From the NCBI GenBank assembly GCA_903930535.1, contig CAIYYX010000255.1, forward strand, positions 1 through 47,568: a DNA stretch of 47,568 nt, written 5' to 3'. The position numbers were made by a program, and so were the translations under genes. Positions within the stretch are counted from its first letter, which is position 1. Every line of letters starts with the position of its first letter. This stretch comes from an uncultured Sterolibacterium sp. (GTDB taxonomy: Bacteria; Pseudomonadota; Gammaproteobacteria; Burkholderiales; Rhodocyclaceae). Positions 1 through 11,957 of this stretch are shown here, piece after piece. The notes below the pieces were generated by a model. The model saw only the letters and a program-made list of their open reading frames with translations, did no database searches and was not told the DNA's origin.

Positions 1-291
1 CAGCCAGCGCTCATCGACAAAAGGCATGCCGGCGCGTTGCGCCTCTTCGGCGAGGATTTCGCGAGCCTGGCGCTTGGTGCTGACGAAAAGAATGGTGCCT
101 TTTTTGGCCGAGAGCTTCTTGATGAAGCTGATCGCCTCCTGGTATTTGACCAGGGTCTTCTCGAGGTTGATGATGTGGATCTTGTTGCGATGGCCGAAGA
201 TGTAGGGAGCCATCTTCGGGTTCCAGAAGCGGGTTTGGTGGCCGAAATGGACGCCAGCTTCCAGCATTTGACGCATGGTCGTTGCAGACAT
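1..291 (-). CDS. rpsB: 30S ribosomal protein S2, N-terminal part (runs off the window)
   Basis: Structural protein of the small ribosomal subunit. The 97 visible codons start with [18 protein letters not shown] and carry the S2 signatures [25 protein letters not shown] and STKRQAREI; the frame is open to the window edge, so the rest of the gene lies to the left. The ATG at 291 has a GGAG Shine-Dalgarno nine bases upstream. A longer open frame starting near 340 in another phase is a shadow. The gene diverges from map and has its own promoter and a structured leader of about 148 nt. tsf would be expected next but is outside the window. Confidence 0.97.
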   Translation of the reverse strand, partial: MSATTMRQMLEAGVHFGHQTRFWNPKMAPYIFGHRNKIHIINLEKTLVKYQEAISFIKKLSAKKGTILFVSTKRQAREILAEEAQRAGMPFVDERWL

Positions 292-319
292 GATGATTCT
301 CCGAATAGGGTTGATCCGC

Positions 320-379
320 CGCCCGGCCGATGAGCCCCAATCAAATTATGGATTGGGACACCCTGTTCGTCGCCGGGCG
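320..379 (-). promoter_or_regulatory. Structured rpsB leader, nested stem-loops
   Basis: Inside the predicted rpsB 5' leader an 8-bp outer stem pairs 320-327 with 372-379 (CGCCCGGC / GCCGGGCG). It encloses a perfect 7-bp hairpin pairing 336-342 with 351-357 (CCCAATC / GATTGGG) over an 8-nt loop. Both stems lie between the predicted start site (about 439) and the rpsB start codon. In enterobacteria protein S2 represses its own mRNA through the 5' leader; that this structure is the equivalent site is inference. Confidence 0.5.
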
Positions 380-445
380 TGTGAATTTTGTCGTGTCCCC
401 CGCGGTGACCGAAATGGCAAGCAGCCGGGACCAGACAAGGCGAAG

Positions 446-475
446 ATTATACCGGTTTATTCCGGGGTTCTTCAA
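446..475 (-). promoter_or_regulatory. Predicted sigma-70 promoter of rpsB
   Basis: On the minus strand TTGAAG (475-470) and a perfect TATAAT (451-446) are separated by 18 bp. Transcription would start near 439, giving a leader of about 148 nt before the rpsB ATG. It faces away from map. Confidence 0.7.
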
Positions 476-550
476 GGCCAACATCATTTGGAGCGGCCAA
501 AAGGGAGATGCGGGTAGAATTCGCCCTATCCTTACTTACCCCCCGCGCCG

Positions 551-1360
551 ATGAGCATTACCCCCAAGACCCCCATAGAAATCGAGAAAATGCGTATCGC
601 CGGACGCCTGGCCGGCGAAGTGCTCGACTACATCGAGCCCTTCGTCTTACCCGGCGTGACCACCGCCGAGCTCGACCGCCTCTGCCATGACTACATGGTG
701 AATGTGCAGGGCTGCATCCCCGCCCCGCTCAATTACGCCCCACCCGGCTATGCGCCCTACCCCAAATCAATCTGCGCCTCGATCAACCACCAGGTCTGCC
801 ATGGCGTACCCAACGAGCGGCCTCTGAAGAAGGGGGACATCGTCAATCTCGACATCACCACCATCAAGGACGGCTATCACGGCGACACCAGCCGCATGTA
901 TCTGGTCGGTGCCGGCGTGTCCATTCTCGCCAAGCGCCTGTGCTCGATCACCCATGAGTGCCTTTGGGCGGGCATCGTCAAGGTGCGTCCGGGCGCCAGG
1001 CTGGGCGACATCGGTGCGGCTATCCAGAAGCACGCCGAGGCAAACGGCTTCTCCGTGGTACGAGAATTCTGCGGCCACGGCATAGGCATCAATTTCCACG
1101 AGGAGCCGCAGGTGTTGCATTACGGCAAGGCCGGCATCGGCCTGGAACTCGTTGCTGGAATGACCTTCACCATAGAGCCCATGATTAACGCCGGCAAGGC
1201 CGCCATTGCCGAACTGCCCGACGGCTGGACCATCGTCACCAAGGACCGCAGCCTGTCCGCCCAGTGGGAACACACCATTCTGGTGACGGAATCGGGATTC
1301 GAGGTGCTGACGCTCTCGGCCGGGGCGCCGCCCAAGCCCGACGCCATAGCCTCTGAATGA
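551..1360 (+). CDS. map: Type I methionine aminopeptidase
   Basis: Removes the initiator methionine from nascent proteins after deformylation, in the cytoplasm. The 269-residue protein has the pita-bread fold signatures: catalytic His84 in HGVP, and the five metal ligands Asp101 (NLDIT), Asp112 (GDTSRM), His176 (FCGHGIG), Glu209 (TIEP) and Glu240 (QWEHT). Length is normal for the type I family. No strong Shine-Dalgarno precedes the ATG at 551. A weak TAGAAT at 515-520 could be its -10, but no good -35 is present. glnD starts 1 bp after the stop, so the two genes are probably co-transcribed. def, which acts one step earlier on the same substrates, lies 3 kb away. Confidence 0.97.
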   Translation: MSITPKTPIEIEKMRIAGRLAGEVLDYIEPFVLPGVTTAELDRLCHDYMVNVQGCIPAPLNYAPPGYAPYPKSICASINHQVCHGVPNERPLKKGDIVNLDITTIKDGYHGDTSRMYLVGAGVSILAKRLCSITHECLWAGIVKVRPGARLGDIGAAIQKHAEANGFSVVREFCGHGIGINFHEEPQVLHYGKAGIGLELVAGMTFTIEPMINAGKAAIAELPDGWTIVTKDRSLSAQWEHTILVTESGFEVLTLSAGAPPKPDAIASE

Positions 1361-1361
1361 A

Positions 1362-3941
1362 ATGACTTCGCCGATCCGCGCTCCCGTGCCAGCCCTGGTC
1401 GTGAGGCTGCGCGCCCTCCTGCAAGAAGGCCAGGCGGGTCTCCGCGCCGCCTACGAAGCAAGCGGCGATGCGGAGGCCATGCTCTCCGGGCGTGCAAGTC
1501 TCGTAGACTCGGTGCTCGCCGAGATCTGGCAGCACTTCGCCCTGCAAAGTCCGCTGGCCCTGGTCGCGGTCGGCGGCTATGGCCGCGGCGAACTCTATCC
1601 GGCATCGGACGTGGATATCCTGCTCCTCCTGCCGAATGGCCTGCATGCCGACCACCAGCAGCAGATCGAGCAAATGGTCGGCGTGCTCTGGGATATCGGG
1701 CTCGATGTCGGGCACAGCGTGCGCAGCATCGCCGAATGTCTGGAGGAGGCCGGCCGCGACATCACGGTGCAGACATCCCTGCTGGAGGCGAGGTTACTCG
1801 CCGGAGAGAGAGAGACCTTCGGCAAATTTTCCGCGGCAATGAGCGCATCCCTGGACCGCCAGGCTTTCTTCAAGGCCAAGCTGCTGGAGCAGGAAGAACG
1901 CTATGCGCGCCACAACGACACGGCTTACAGCCTCGAACCCAACTGCAAGGAGAGTCCCGGCGGTCTTCGCGACCTGCAGGTGATTCTCTGGGTCAGCCGC
2001 GCCGCAGACCTTGGCACGAACTGGGGCGATCTGGCCAGGAACGGCCTGGTCATCGCCTCTGAAGCGCAGCAACTCGCGCGCGTCGAGACCTTTCTGCGCC
2101 ATGTTCGCATCCGCTTGCATTACCTCGCCAAGAGGCGCGAAGAAAAGCTGATATTCGATCATCAGGAGGCTTTGGCAGATGCTTTCGGCATTCTTCCCAG
2201 TGCCAGCAAGCGCGCCTCCGAGCTCCTGATGCAGCGCTATTACCAGAATGCCAAGCGCATCACCCAGTTGAACACCCTGTTGCTGCAGAATCTGGGCGAG
2301 CGCATCTCACCGGCCGATCTGGCGACGCCGACATTGATCGACGAGCACTTCCAGATGAATCACGAACTGCTCGACGTGCAGGACGAGGAGGTGTTTGAGC
2401 GGCATCCGAGTGCGATCCTGAAGAGCTTCCTGCTGCTGCAGCAGCGTTCCGAACTGAAGGGCTTGACGGCGCGAACGCTGCGCGCCCTGTGGCGAGCGCG
2501 CGGACGCATGGATTCAACTTTCCGCCGCGATCCGCAGAACCGAGCCCTGTTCCTCTCGCTCTTCCAGCAGGAGCGCGGCCTGGTCCATGAGTTCCGGCGC
2601 ATGAACCAGTACGACATTCTCGGCCACTATCTGCCGGCTTTCGGCAAAATCGTCGGCCAGATGCAGCACGACCTGTTCCACGTCTATACGGTGGACCAGC
2701 ATATCCTGCAGGTAATGCGTAACGTCAGGCGCTTCGCCATGCCGGAGTTCGCGCACGAATACCCGCTGTGCAGCCGCCTCATGAACGGTCTGGAACGTCC
2801 CTGGCTGCTCTATGTCGCGGCGCTGTTCCATGACATCGCCAAGGGCCGCGGCGGCGACCACTCAAAACTCGGCATGAAGGATGCACAGCGCTTCTGCCGG
2901 GAACATGGACTGTCGGAACAGGATACTGATCTGGTGGTGTTTCTCGTCGAACATCATCTGACCATGTCGTCCATCGCGCAAAAGCAGGACTTGGGCGATC
3001 CTGACATCATCCGGAACTTCGCAGCGGTGGTGAGGACCGAAAGACGCCTGATCGCCCTCTACCTGCTCACCGTCGCCGACATCCGCGGCACCAGCCCCAA
3101 GGTTTGGAATGCCTGGAAGGGCAAACTGCTGGAAGACCTCTACGCCGCCACCCGCCGTCTCCTTGCCGGCGCCAGCCCGCAGGAGGCCGTCGGCCTGGCC
3201 GGTCGCCAGGAAGAGGCGCTGCGCATGCTAAGACTCCATGGCCTGCGTCCTGGCGTCGAGGAGGCGCTCTGGAAGGAACTCGACACCGTCTATTTCATGC
3301 GCCACGATGCCGAGGAAATCGCCTGGCACACGCGCATGCTCTACCACCGCCCGGTGGCCGCGGAGCCGGTGGTGAAGGCGCGCCTGAACCAGGTCGCAGA
3401 AGGCCTGCAGGTGATGATTTACACCCTCGACCAGCCCGAACTCTTCGCCCGCCTGTGCGGCTTTTTCAGCCGTCTGGGCTATTCCATCGCCGACGCCAAG
3501 ATCCACACCACGCGCCACGGCTATGCCCTGGACAGCTTCATCCTGCTCGATCCCGGCCAGCATCTGCCTTACCGCGACATGGTGGCGCTGATCGAGCATG
3601 ACCTGGTGGAACGGCTGAAGGTCCGCGCCCCGCTCGAGCCGCCGACGAAAAGCCGTCTGTCGCGCCAGGTGCGGCATTTCCCAATCACCCCTGAAGTTGG
3701 CATCCGTCCGGACGAGAAGGGCCAGTACTACGTCATGTCGGTGATGGCAGCAGACCGCCCAGGTCTTCTGCATTCGATCGCCCTGGTGCTGTCGCGCCAT
3801 GGCATTGACCTGCACACCGCCAAGATTGCCACGCTGGGCGAGCGCGTCGAGGACACCTTCCTGATCAGCGGGACTGAACTGGCGAAAACGGCGACCCTGG
3901 TCAAGATGGAGCAGGAGTTGCTCGAAGCCTTGCGGGTTTAG
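1362..3941 (+). CDS. glnD: [Protein-PII] uridylyltransferase / uridylyl-removing enzyme
   Basis: Bifunctional nitrogen sensor: uridylylates PII proteins when glutamine is low and removes UMP when it is high. The 859 residues show the standard order: nucleotidyltransferase domain with GGYGRGEL at 71-78 and catalytic Asp83/Asp85 (SDVDILLL); a central HD domain with His490-Asp491 (FHDIAKGRGGDHS) for UMP removal; and two C-terminal ACT domains, near 683-740 and 790-859 (MAADRPGLLHSIALVL), that sense glutamine. Full length, no defects seen. It starts 1 bp after map ends. Confidence 0.97.
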   Translation: MTSPIRAPVPALVVRLRALLQEGQAGLRAAYEASGDAEAMLSGRASLVDSVLAEIWQHFALQSPLALVAVGGYGRGELYPASDVDILLLLPNGLHADHQQQIEQMVGVLWDIGLDVGHSVRSIAECLEEAGRDITVQTSLLEARLLAGERETFGKFSAAMSASLDRQAFFKAKLLEQEERYARHNDTAYSLEPNCKESPGGLRDLQVILWVSRAADLGTNWGDLARNGLVIASEAQQLARVETFLRHVRIRLHYLAKRREEKLIFDHQEALADAFGILPSASKRASELLMQRYYQNAKRITQLNTLLLQNLGERISPADLATPTLIDEHFQMNHELLDVQDEEVFERHPSAILKSFLLLQQRSELKGLTARTLRALWRARGRMDSTFRRDPQNRALFLSLFQQERGLVHEFRRMNQYDILGHYLPAFGKIVGQMQHDLFHVYTVDQHILQVMRNVRRFAMPEFAHEYPLCSRLMNGLERPWLLYVAALFHDIAKGRGGDHSKLGMKDAQRFCREHGLSEQDTDLVVFLVEHHLTMSSIAQKQDLGDPDIIRNFAAVVRTERRLIALYLLTVADIRGTSPKVWNAWKGKLLEDLYAATRRLLAGASPQEAVGLAGRQEEALRMLRLHGLRPGVEEALWKELDTVYFMRHDAEEIAWHTRMLYHRPVAAEPVVKARLNQVAEGLQVMIYTLDQPELFARLCGFFSRLGYSIADAKIHTTRHGYALDSFILLDPGQHLPYRDMVALIEHDLVERLKVRAPLEPPTKSRLSRQVRHFPITPEVGIRPDEKGQYYVMSVMAADRPGLLHSIALVLSRHGIDLHTAKIATLGERVEDTFLISGTELAKTATLVKMEQELLEALRV

Positions 3942-3960
3942 GGGAAAGGCTGATCAAGTC

Positions 3961-4080
3961 CGTCATCGCGAGCCCCAAAGGGGCGTGGCGATCTTCAAGC
4001 CACTAATCTTGCATGGCTCTTAGATTGCTTCGCTTATAGATCATTGCGAGACCTGCAGGGCCGTGGCAATCGCAATGACG
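3961..4080. repeat. MITE-like intergenic element with terminal inverted repeats
   Basis: A 120-bp non-coding element fills most of the gap between the 3' ends of glnD and def. Its ends, CGTCATCGCG (3961-3970) and CGCAATGACG (4071-4080), are inverted repeats matching at 9 of 10 positions. Two related units lie inside, at 3962-3995 and 4040-4072, each reading TCATyGCGAG, a small GC hairpin, then CGTGGCrATC. AGATTGCTTCG at 4022-4032 is a third, inverted fragment. It resembles the widespread TCATTGCGAG...GCAATCT family of bacterial intergenic repeats. No reading frame is present. Confidence 0.65.
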
Positions 4081-4111
4081 AATTTGTACTTAATCAGCGC
4101 TTCCCTAGCTG

Positions 4112-4639
4112 TCAACCTTCCTCCGGCGCGTTGCCCTGGGGGAACAACTCCTCGATGAAACCAAAGCGGGAAAAGTCGCGTATGCGCATTGGGTAGAGTA
4201 TGCCCTCGAGATGGTCGCACTCGTGCTGCACCACGCGGGCATGAAAGCCTTCCACCTCGCGTTCCAGTCGCTTGCCCGAGAGGTCAAAACCCGTGTAGCG
4301 CAGACGCTTCCAGCGCGGCACCACGCCGCGCAAGCCGGGTACGGAAAGGCAGCCTTCCCAGCCCTCTTCTTCCTCGTCCGAGAGCGGCGTGAGTTCGGGA
4401 TTGATGAGCACGGTGAAGGGCACAGGTACCGCCTCCGGATAGCGCGGATTGTTCTCGAAGCCGAACATCACCACGCGCAAGGACACGCCGATCTGGGGTG
4501 CGGCGAGGCCGGCGCCGTCGAGATGGCGCATGGTGTCCTGCATGTCCTCGATCAAGGATGAGAGTGCGGAAAAGTCGCTCACCGGCTGCGCCTGGAGAAG
4601 CAGAAGCGGATCACCCATGCGCAGCACTTCGCGAATCAT
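4112..4639 (-). CDS. def: Peptide deformylase
   Basis: Removes the formyl group from the initiator methionine of new proteins. The 175-residue protein has all three family motifs: [10 protein letters not shown] (42-51), EGCLS (95-99) and QHECDHLEG (138-146). Metal ligands are Cys97, His139 and His143, with Glu140 catalytic. The ATG overlaps the stop of the upstream MTIP gene (ATGA), which suggests translational coupling. In many bacteria def sits beside fmt; here it does not. Confidence 0.96.
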   Translation of the reverse strand: MIREVLRMGDPLLLLQAQPVSDFSALSSLIEDMQDTMRHLDGAGLAAPQIGVSLRVVMFGFENNPRYPEAVPVPFTVLINPELTPLSDEEEEGWEGCLSVPGLRGVVPRWKRLRYTGFDLSGKRLEREVEGFHARVVQHECDHLEGILYPMRIRDFSRFGFIEELFPQGNAPEEG

Positions 4640-5379
4640 TCAGTTGCTTCGCAAAAACGCTCTATCACCTTGCGCACCCGCACCATGGCTTCCTGCAGCA
4701 CTGCTTCCAGAGACTCGAAGTGGATCGCCTGGGCACTGTCGGCGCGACCGGCTGCCCAGTTCGCCACAACCGTCAGTGCGGCATAGGGAACTTCGGCCTC
4801 GCGCGCCAATGCCGCCTCGGGCATGCCGGTCATGCCGACGATATGGGCGCCGTCGCGCTCGAAGCGGTCTATCTCTGCGGCAGTCTCGAGACGAGGACCC
4901 TGGCTTGTGGCATAGACCGCGCCATCTGCGATGGCTTCATGGGCCCGACTGGCCGCCGCGAACAATTGCTGGCGCAGCGCCTCGTCATAAGGCTGGGTGA
5001 AATCGATATGCACTACGGGCTGCTCGCGGCTTTCATGGAAAGTCATCTGCCTCCCCCAAGTGTAATCGATGATCTGATGGGGAATGACCAGCATGCCGGG
5101 GGCGAGGTCTGCGCGGATGCCGCCAACCGAGGCGACAGAAACGATTTGTTTTGCCCCGACCTCGGCCAGGGCCCAGATATTGGCGCGGTAATTGACGAGG
5201 TGAGGCGCAATCGTGTGGCCGTAACCGTGACGCGCCAGGAATACCACCTGCTTTTTGCCGATCTTGCCGAAGGTCAGCGGTGCCGAGGGATCGCCGTAGG
5301 GCGTTCGCACCACCTGCTGACGGGAGACGTCGAGATTGGCAAGTTGGGTCAGGCCGCTGCCGCCTATGATTGCCAGCAT
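4636..5379 (-). CDS. mtnP: Probable S-methyl-5'-thioinosine phosphorylase (MTAP/PNP family)
   Basis: Phosphorolysis of a methylthio-nucleoside to base plus 5-methylthioribose-1-phosphate, in polyamine/methionine by-product salvage. The 247-residue protein begins [10 protein letters not shown] and has the phosphate and sugar signatures [15 protein letters not shown] and [11 protein letters not shown]. The base-site segment [14 protein letters not shown] resembles the thioinosine-specific Pseudomonas type rather than classical MTAP (NMTTxPE), so hypoxanthine rather than adenine is the likely product; this is inferred from motifs. The minus-strand frame stays open far upstream through typA, but homology starts at the ATG at 5379. 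Its stop overlaps the def start. Confidence 0.88.
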   Translation of the reverse strand: MLAIIGGSGLTQLANLDVSRQQVVRTPYGDPSAPLTFGKIGKKQVVFLARHGYGHTIAPHLVNYRANIWALAEVGAKQIVSVASVGGIRADLAPGMLVIPHQIIDYTWGRQMTFHESREQPVVHIDFTQPYDEALRQQLFAAASRAHEAIADGAVYATSQGPRLETAAEIDRFERDGAHIVGMTGMPEAALAREAEVPYAALTVVANWAAGRADSAQAIHFESLEAVLQEAMVRVRKVIERFCEATE

Positions 5380-5441
5380 ATTTCGGATGCGAGTCAGGAA
5401 ATGAGTTGCGATTCTAGCACCTGCTTCGCGGTGCGGTGCTG

Positions 5442-5450
5442 TGCTATAAT
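5442..5450 (+). promoter_or_regulatory. Extended -10 promoter of typA
   Basis: TGCTATAAT is a perfect -10 hexamer with the extended TGn motif. No convincing -35 lies upstream. A GC-rich discriminator follows the -10, a feature of promoters under stringent control. The leader to the typA ATG is about 25 nt. Confidence 0.65.
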
Positions 5451-5481
5451 CCCGCCCCTTATTGTGCACCGCAAAAACGAC

Positions 5482-7296
<1,815 letters not shown>

Positions 7297-7302
7297 TTGA
7301 CA

Positions 7303-7393
7303 TTCCCCCCCGCCCCCTTTCCAGGAAAGGGGGTGACGGTGGTTCGTCCCTTTGGGACTCCATGCCTTTGCAGGTCGGCCCTAAGGCCGACCT
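7303..7393 (+). repeat. Three-hairpin dispersed repeat, copy A
   Basis: Order: a C-rich hairpin (7313-7320 with 7326-7333), a conserved core GGGGTGACGGTGGTTC (7330-7345), a hairpin GTCCC-TTT-GGGAC (7346-7358), TCCATG, then AGGTCGGCC-CTAA-GGCCGACCT (7372-7393). The last hairpin overlaps the hpt stop codon. Copy B at 40589-40681 has the same core and the same order of hairpins with different stem sequences. No T-run follows, so it is not a classic terminator, although it sits between the convergent typA and hpt. Confidence 0.6.
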
Positions 7394-7929
7394 ACTGCAT
7401 ACACCGCAGGAAGATTTCGCCAGGCGCCGGACACGTCCATGCCGAAGCCGAACAGGTAGCGGTTGGGCAGCGTGACGCCGACGAAGTCGGCGACGATGGG
7501 CTTCTTCCGCCCCAGGTTTTTCTCCGCGAACACCGCCGTATAGCAGGCGGCGGCGCCCTGTTCCAGGAGATGATTCCTGATCGCCTCCAGGGTGATGCCC
7601 TCGTCGAGAATGTCGTCCACCACCAGCAACGTGCGTCCGGCGATGTCCATGTGCGGTTCTTCCAGCCAGCGCAACACGCCGCCGGCGTTATCATGACCGT
7701 AGCGGCTGACGTGGAGATAATCCAACTCCAGCGGAAAGGGCAGTTGCGACAGCAACTGGCCGGCAAACACCACCGCCCCGCTCATCACCACCAGCACCAG
7801 AGGTTGACGCATGCCAAGCTGCGCCGTTACCTCTAAGGCGATGCGGGCGACAGCCGCATTCACCTCGGAGGCTGTGCAAACCTCCTCCGCCTCTTCCAGG
7901 ATGCGTATCGCCTCTTCGGCCCTCAGCAT
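7381..7929 (-). CDS. hpt: Hypoxanthine(-guanine) phosphoribosyltransferase
   Basis: Purine salvage: hypoxanthine or guanine plus PRPP gives IMP or GMP. The 182-residue protein starts [17 protein letters not shown]. It has the PRPP-binding motif [13 protein letters not shown] (101-113), the upstream [13 protein letters not shown] phosphate-loop region and YLHVSRYG. The frame stays open upstream into galU, but the ATG at 7929 is the homologous start; it overlaps the end of galU by 7 bp. It probably salvages the hypoxanthine made by the MTIP encoded 2 kb away. Confidence 0.92.
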   Translation of the reverse strand: MLRAEEAIRILEEAEEVCTASEVNAAVARIALEVTAQLGMRQPLVLVVMSGAVVFAGQLLSQLPFPLELDYLHVSRYGHDNAGGVLRWLEEPHMDIAGRTLLVVDDILDEGITLEAIRNHLLEQGAAACYTAVFAEKNLGRKKPIVADFVGVTLPNRYLFGFGMDVSGAWRNLPAVYAVGRP

Positions 7930-8795
7930 GGCTTCAGGGTATTCAGGTACTCGGAAAAATCGGCACCGACCTCGGGATGGCGGCGGCCGAACTCGACCAT
8001 GGCCTTGAGGTAGCCGAGTTTCGAGCCGCAATCGTAGCGCTTGCCGGTGAAACGGTAGGCCAGAACCTGCTGCTCAGAGAGCAAAGAGGCGATGCCGTCG
8101 GTCAACTGGATCTCGCCGCCCGAGCCGGGCGCAACCTTTTCCAGGTGATGGAATATTTGCGGCGTCAGGATATAGCGGCCGATCACGGCAAGCGTAGACG
8201 GCGCCTCCTCGGGCCGGGGCTTTTCGACGATGGCGCTGATCTTGTCCAAGCGATCGGCGAGCGGCCGCGTTGCGACAATGCCATAGCTCTTGGTCTCGGC
8301 GCGCGGGACCTCCTCGACGCCAAGCACCGAGCATTGGTGGTCCTCGTAGGCCGCTACCATTTGCTTCATCACCGGCGGCTCGGCAGCCACCAAATCGTCG
8401 GCGAGCAGCACGGCGAAGGGTTCGTCATTGATCACGGGCTTCGCGCAAAGCACGGCGTGTCCCAGTCCAAGCGCTTCTGCCTGGCGGATGTAAATGCAAT
8501 TGATGTTTCGGGGCAGGAGATTCCTGACGAAGTCGAGCAGGGCGGTCTTGCCGCGGATTTCCAGTTCGCTCTCCAGTTCGTAGGCCTTGTCGAAGTGATC
8601 CTCGATGGCGCGCTTGCTGCGACCGGTGACGAATATCATGTCGCTGATGCCGGCGGCGACAGCCTCCTCCACCGCATACTGGATCAACGGCTTGTCGACG
8701 ATGGGCATCATCTCCTTGGGACTGGCCTTGGTGGCCGGCAGGAAGCGCGTCCCCATGCCGGCGACTGGAAAGACCGCTTTTGTCACGCGCTTCAT
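7923..8795 (-). CDS. galU: UTP-glucose-1-phosphate uridylyltransferase
   Basis: Makes UDP-glucose for LPS, capsule and other glycans. The 290-residue protein has the nucleotide-binding loop [17 protein letters not shown] (13-29), [12 protein letters not shown], the LADDL segment and [10 protein letters not shown], all typical of bacterial GalU. The start chosen is the ATG at 8795 ([13 protein letters not shown]), preceded by AGGGAG; a longer frame begins further upstream without homology. It is fourth in the smc-zipA-ligA-galU-hpt run, 84 bp after ligA, so it may also have its own promoter, though none is clear. Confidence 0.95.
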   Translation of the reverse strand: MKRVTKAVFPVAGMGTRFLPATKASPKEMMPIVDKPLIQYAVEEAVAAGISDMIFVTGRSKRAIEDHFDKAYELESELEIRGKTALLDFVRNLLPRNINCIYIRQAEALGLGHAVLCAKPVINDEPFAVLLADDLVAAEPPVMKQMVAAYEDHQCSVLGVEEVPRAETKSYGIVATRPLADRLDKISAIVEKPRPEEAPSTLAVIGRYILTPQIFHHLEKVAPGSGGEIQLTDGIASLLSEQQVLAYRFTGKRYDCGSKLGYLKAMVEFGRRHPEVGADFSEYLNTLKPC

Positions 8796-8879
8796 TTTAT
8801 TTTTCTCCCTGACCTGCAAGTGACAAAAGCTGTTTTCGACGCGGGCGACTGGAGCCAAACACGGCGATTGTAACCGCTT

Positions 8880-10892
<2,013 letters not shown>

Positions 10893-11957
10893 TCAGGAAT
10901 AAAGCCGCATGGCGCGCCGGCCGCCGGCGGGAATGTCCAGTGCGGCCATCTTCTCCTGGAACTCGACGATCTTGGCGCGTATCGCATCGAGAACAGTCTC
11001 ATTGAGCGGTGCACGCTGGTCATCCACCAAAGCGCCATTTTCTGCCGCCATCAGCTCGCGGGCAAAGGCCAGCAGGCGGTTGAAGGCCGCGACACCATCG
11101 GAGACGAGAGGAACATCGATGCTCAAGGTCACACCGGCGACCTCATCAGCATCTTCTGCAACAGGCAGACCGCCCAAGCTGGCCAAGGTGAACAAGGTCT
11201 GTCCATTTTCATCCTCGGCATGGAACATGCCGTCATCACGCAGTCTCAATTCCGCCGCTCCGGCCAGACGCCGCAATCCTGGGGCAGTCAGGGCCTTGCC
11301 GGTGCGGCTCACCACATTGATGCCGATGCGCCAGTCGACACCGGCGCAGAACTCGTCGAGGGAACGGGCATGATCGAGAACGGCCTGCGCTTCGGGCAAT
11401 TCGGTCATGGCCTGAAAATCTTCCGCCAGTTTTCCTATCCCGAAGAAAAACTTGGAAAGCGCGGCCTCGCCCAGCGGACCGCCTCGGTCGGCGAGTTGCA
11501 GCACGGCGGTGAGCCTGCGGTAATGTTCGGCATCGTGGGCCGTCAGCTGGCGCCACTGTCCGCCTGCAAAGCCGATCCAGCGCACTTCCAGGCTGCCGAA
11601 TAATTTGCCCTGCGCCGCCCAGAATTCGGGTGCCGCAAGCGGCTGTGCTATCTCAAGGCTGACCAGGCAATCGATGGCCGAGTCAGCCAGCTCAAGAGGA
11701 GGCAGAGGCTGGACGTCTTGGTCTGTCGTCGGCAGCGAAAACACGGGTTCGATGCGATCTTCGCTCCGCACCTGCGGGGGCGAGTCATTTTCCGTCTTGT
11801 CGCTGAGGAGGTCGGCATGCTCGCCGCGGAAGACACGGGCTGCCTTCTGGCGCAGGCGAAACTCCTGCCACTTGTTGTAGCCCCAGACAGCAACCACAAC
11901 GGCCGCGCCCGCGGCCAAAAGCGTCGATTGCAGTTCGCCAAGCGGTGCGAAGGCCAT
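10893..11957 (-). CDS. zipA: ZipA-type cell-division protein (FtsZ-binding C-terminal domain)
   Basis: Membrane-anchored protein proposed to tether FtsZ at the division site. The 354 residues show one N-terminal membrane helix (about 11-28, LLAAGAAVVVAVWGY), a short acidic and Pro-rich linker, and a C-terminal ZipA FtsZ-binding domain (roughly 210-345, with TLSIDVPLVSDGVAAFNRLLAFAREL). The linker is shorter than in enterobacterial ZipA. The start codon shares one base with the smc stop (TAATG). The position between smc and ligA is typical of betaproteobacteria and supports the call. Confidence 0.85.
   Translation of the reverse strand: MAFAPLGELQSTLLAAGAAVVVAVWGYNKWQEFRLRQKAARVFRGEHADLLSDKTENDSPPQVRSEDRIEPVFSLPTTDQDVQPLPPLELADSAIDCLVSLEIAQPLAAPEFWAAQGKLFGSLEVRWIGFAGGQWRQLTAHDAEHYRRLTAVLQLADRGGPLGEAALSKFFFGIGKLAEDFQAMTELPEAQAVLDHARSLDEFCAGVDWRIGINVVSRTGKALTAPGLRRLAGAAELRLRDDGMFHAEDENGQTLFTLASLGGLPVAEDADEVAGVTLSIDVPLVSDGVAAFNRLLAFARELMAAENGALVDDQRAPLNETVLDAIRAKIVEFQEKMAALDIPAGGRRAMRLYS

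Noticed and set aside
5411-5416. TAGAAT on the minus strand as -10 of the MTIP-def operon
   Set aside because: The region 17 bp upstream (GCACCG) is not a -35; evidence too weak.
7372-7393. Perfect 9-bp hairpin taken as a typA/hpt bidirectional terminator
   Set aside because: No T-run follows on either strand; treated as part of dispersed repeat copy A.
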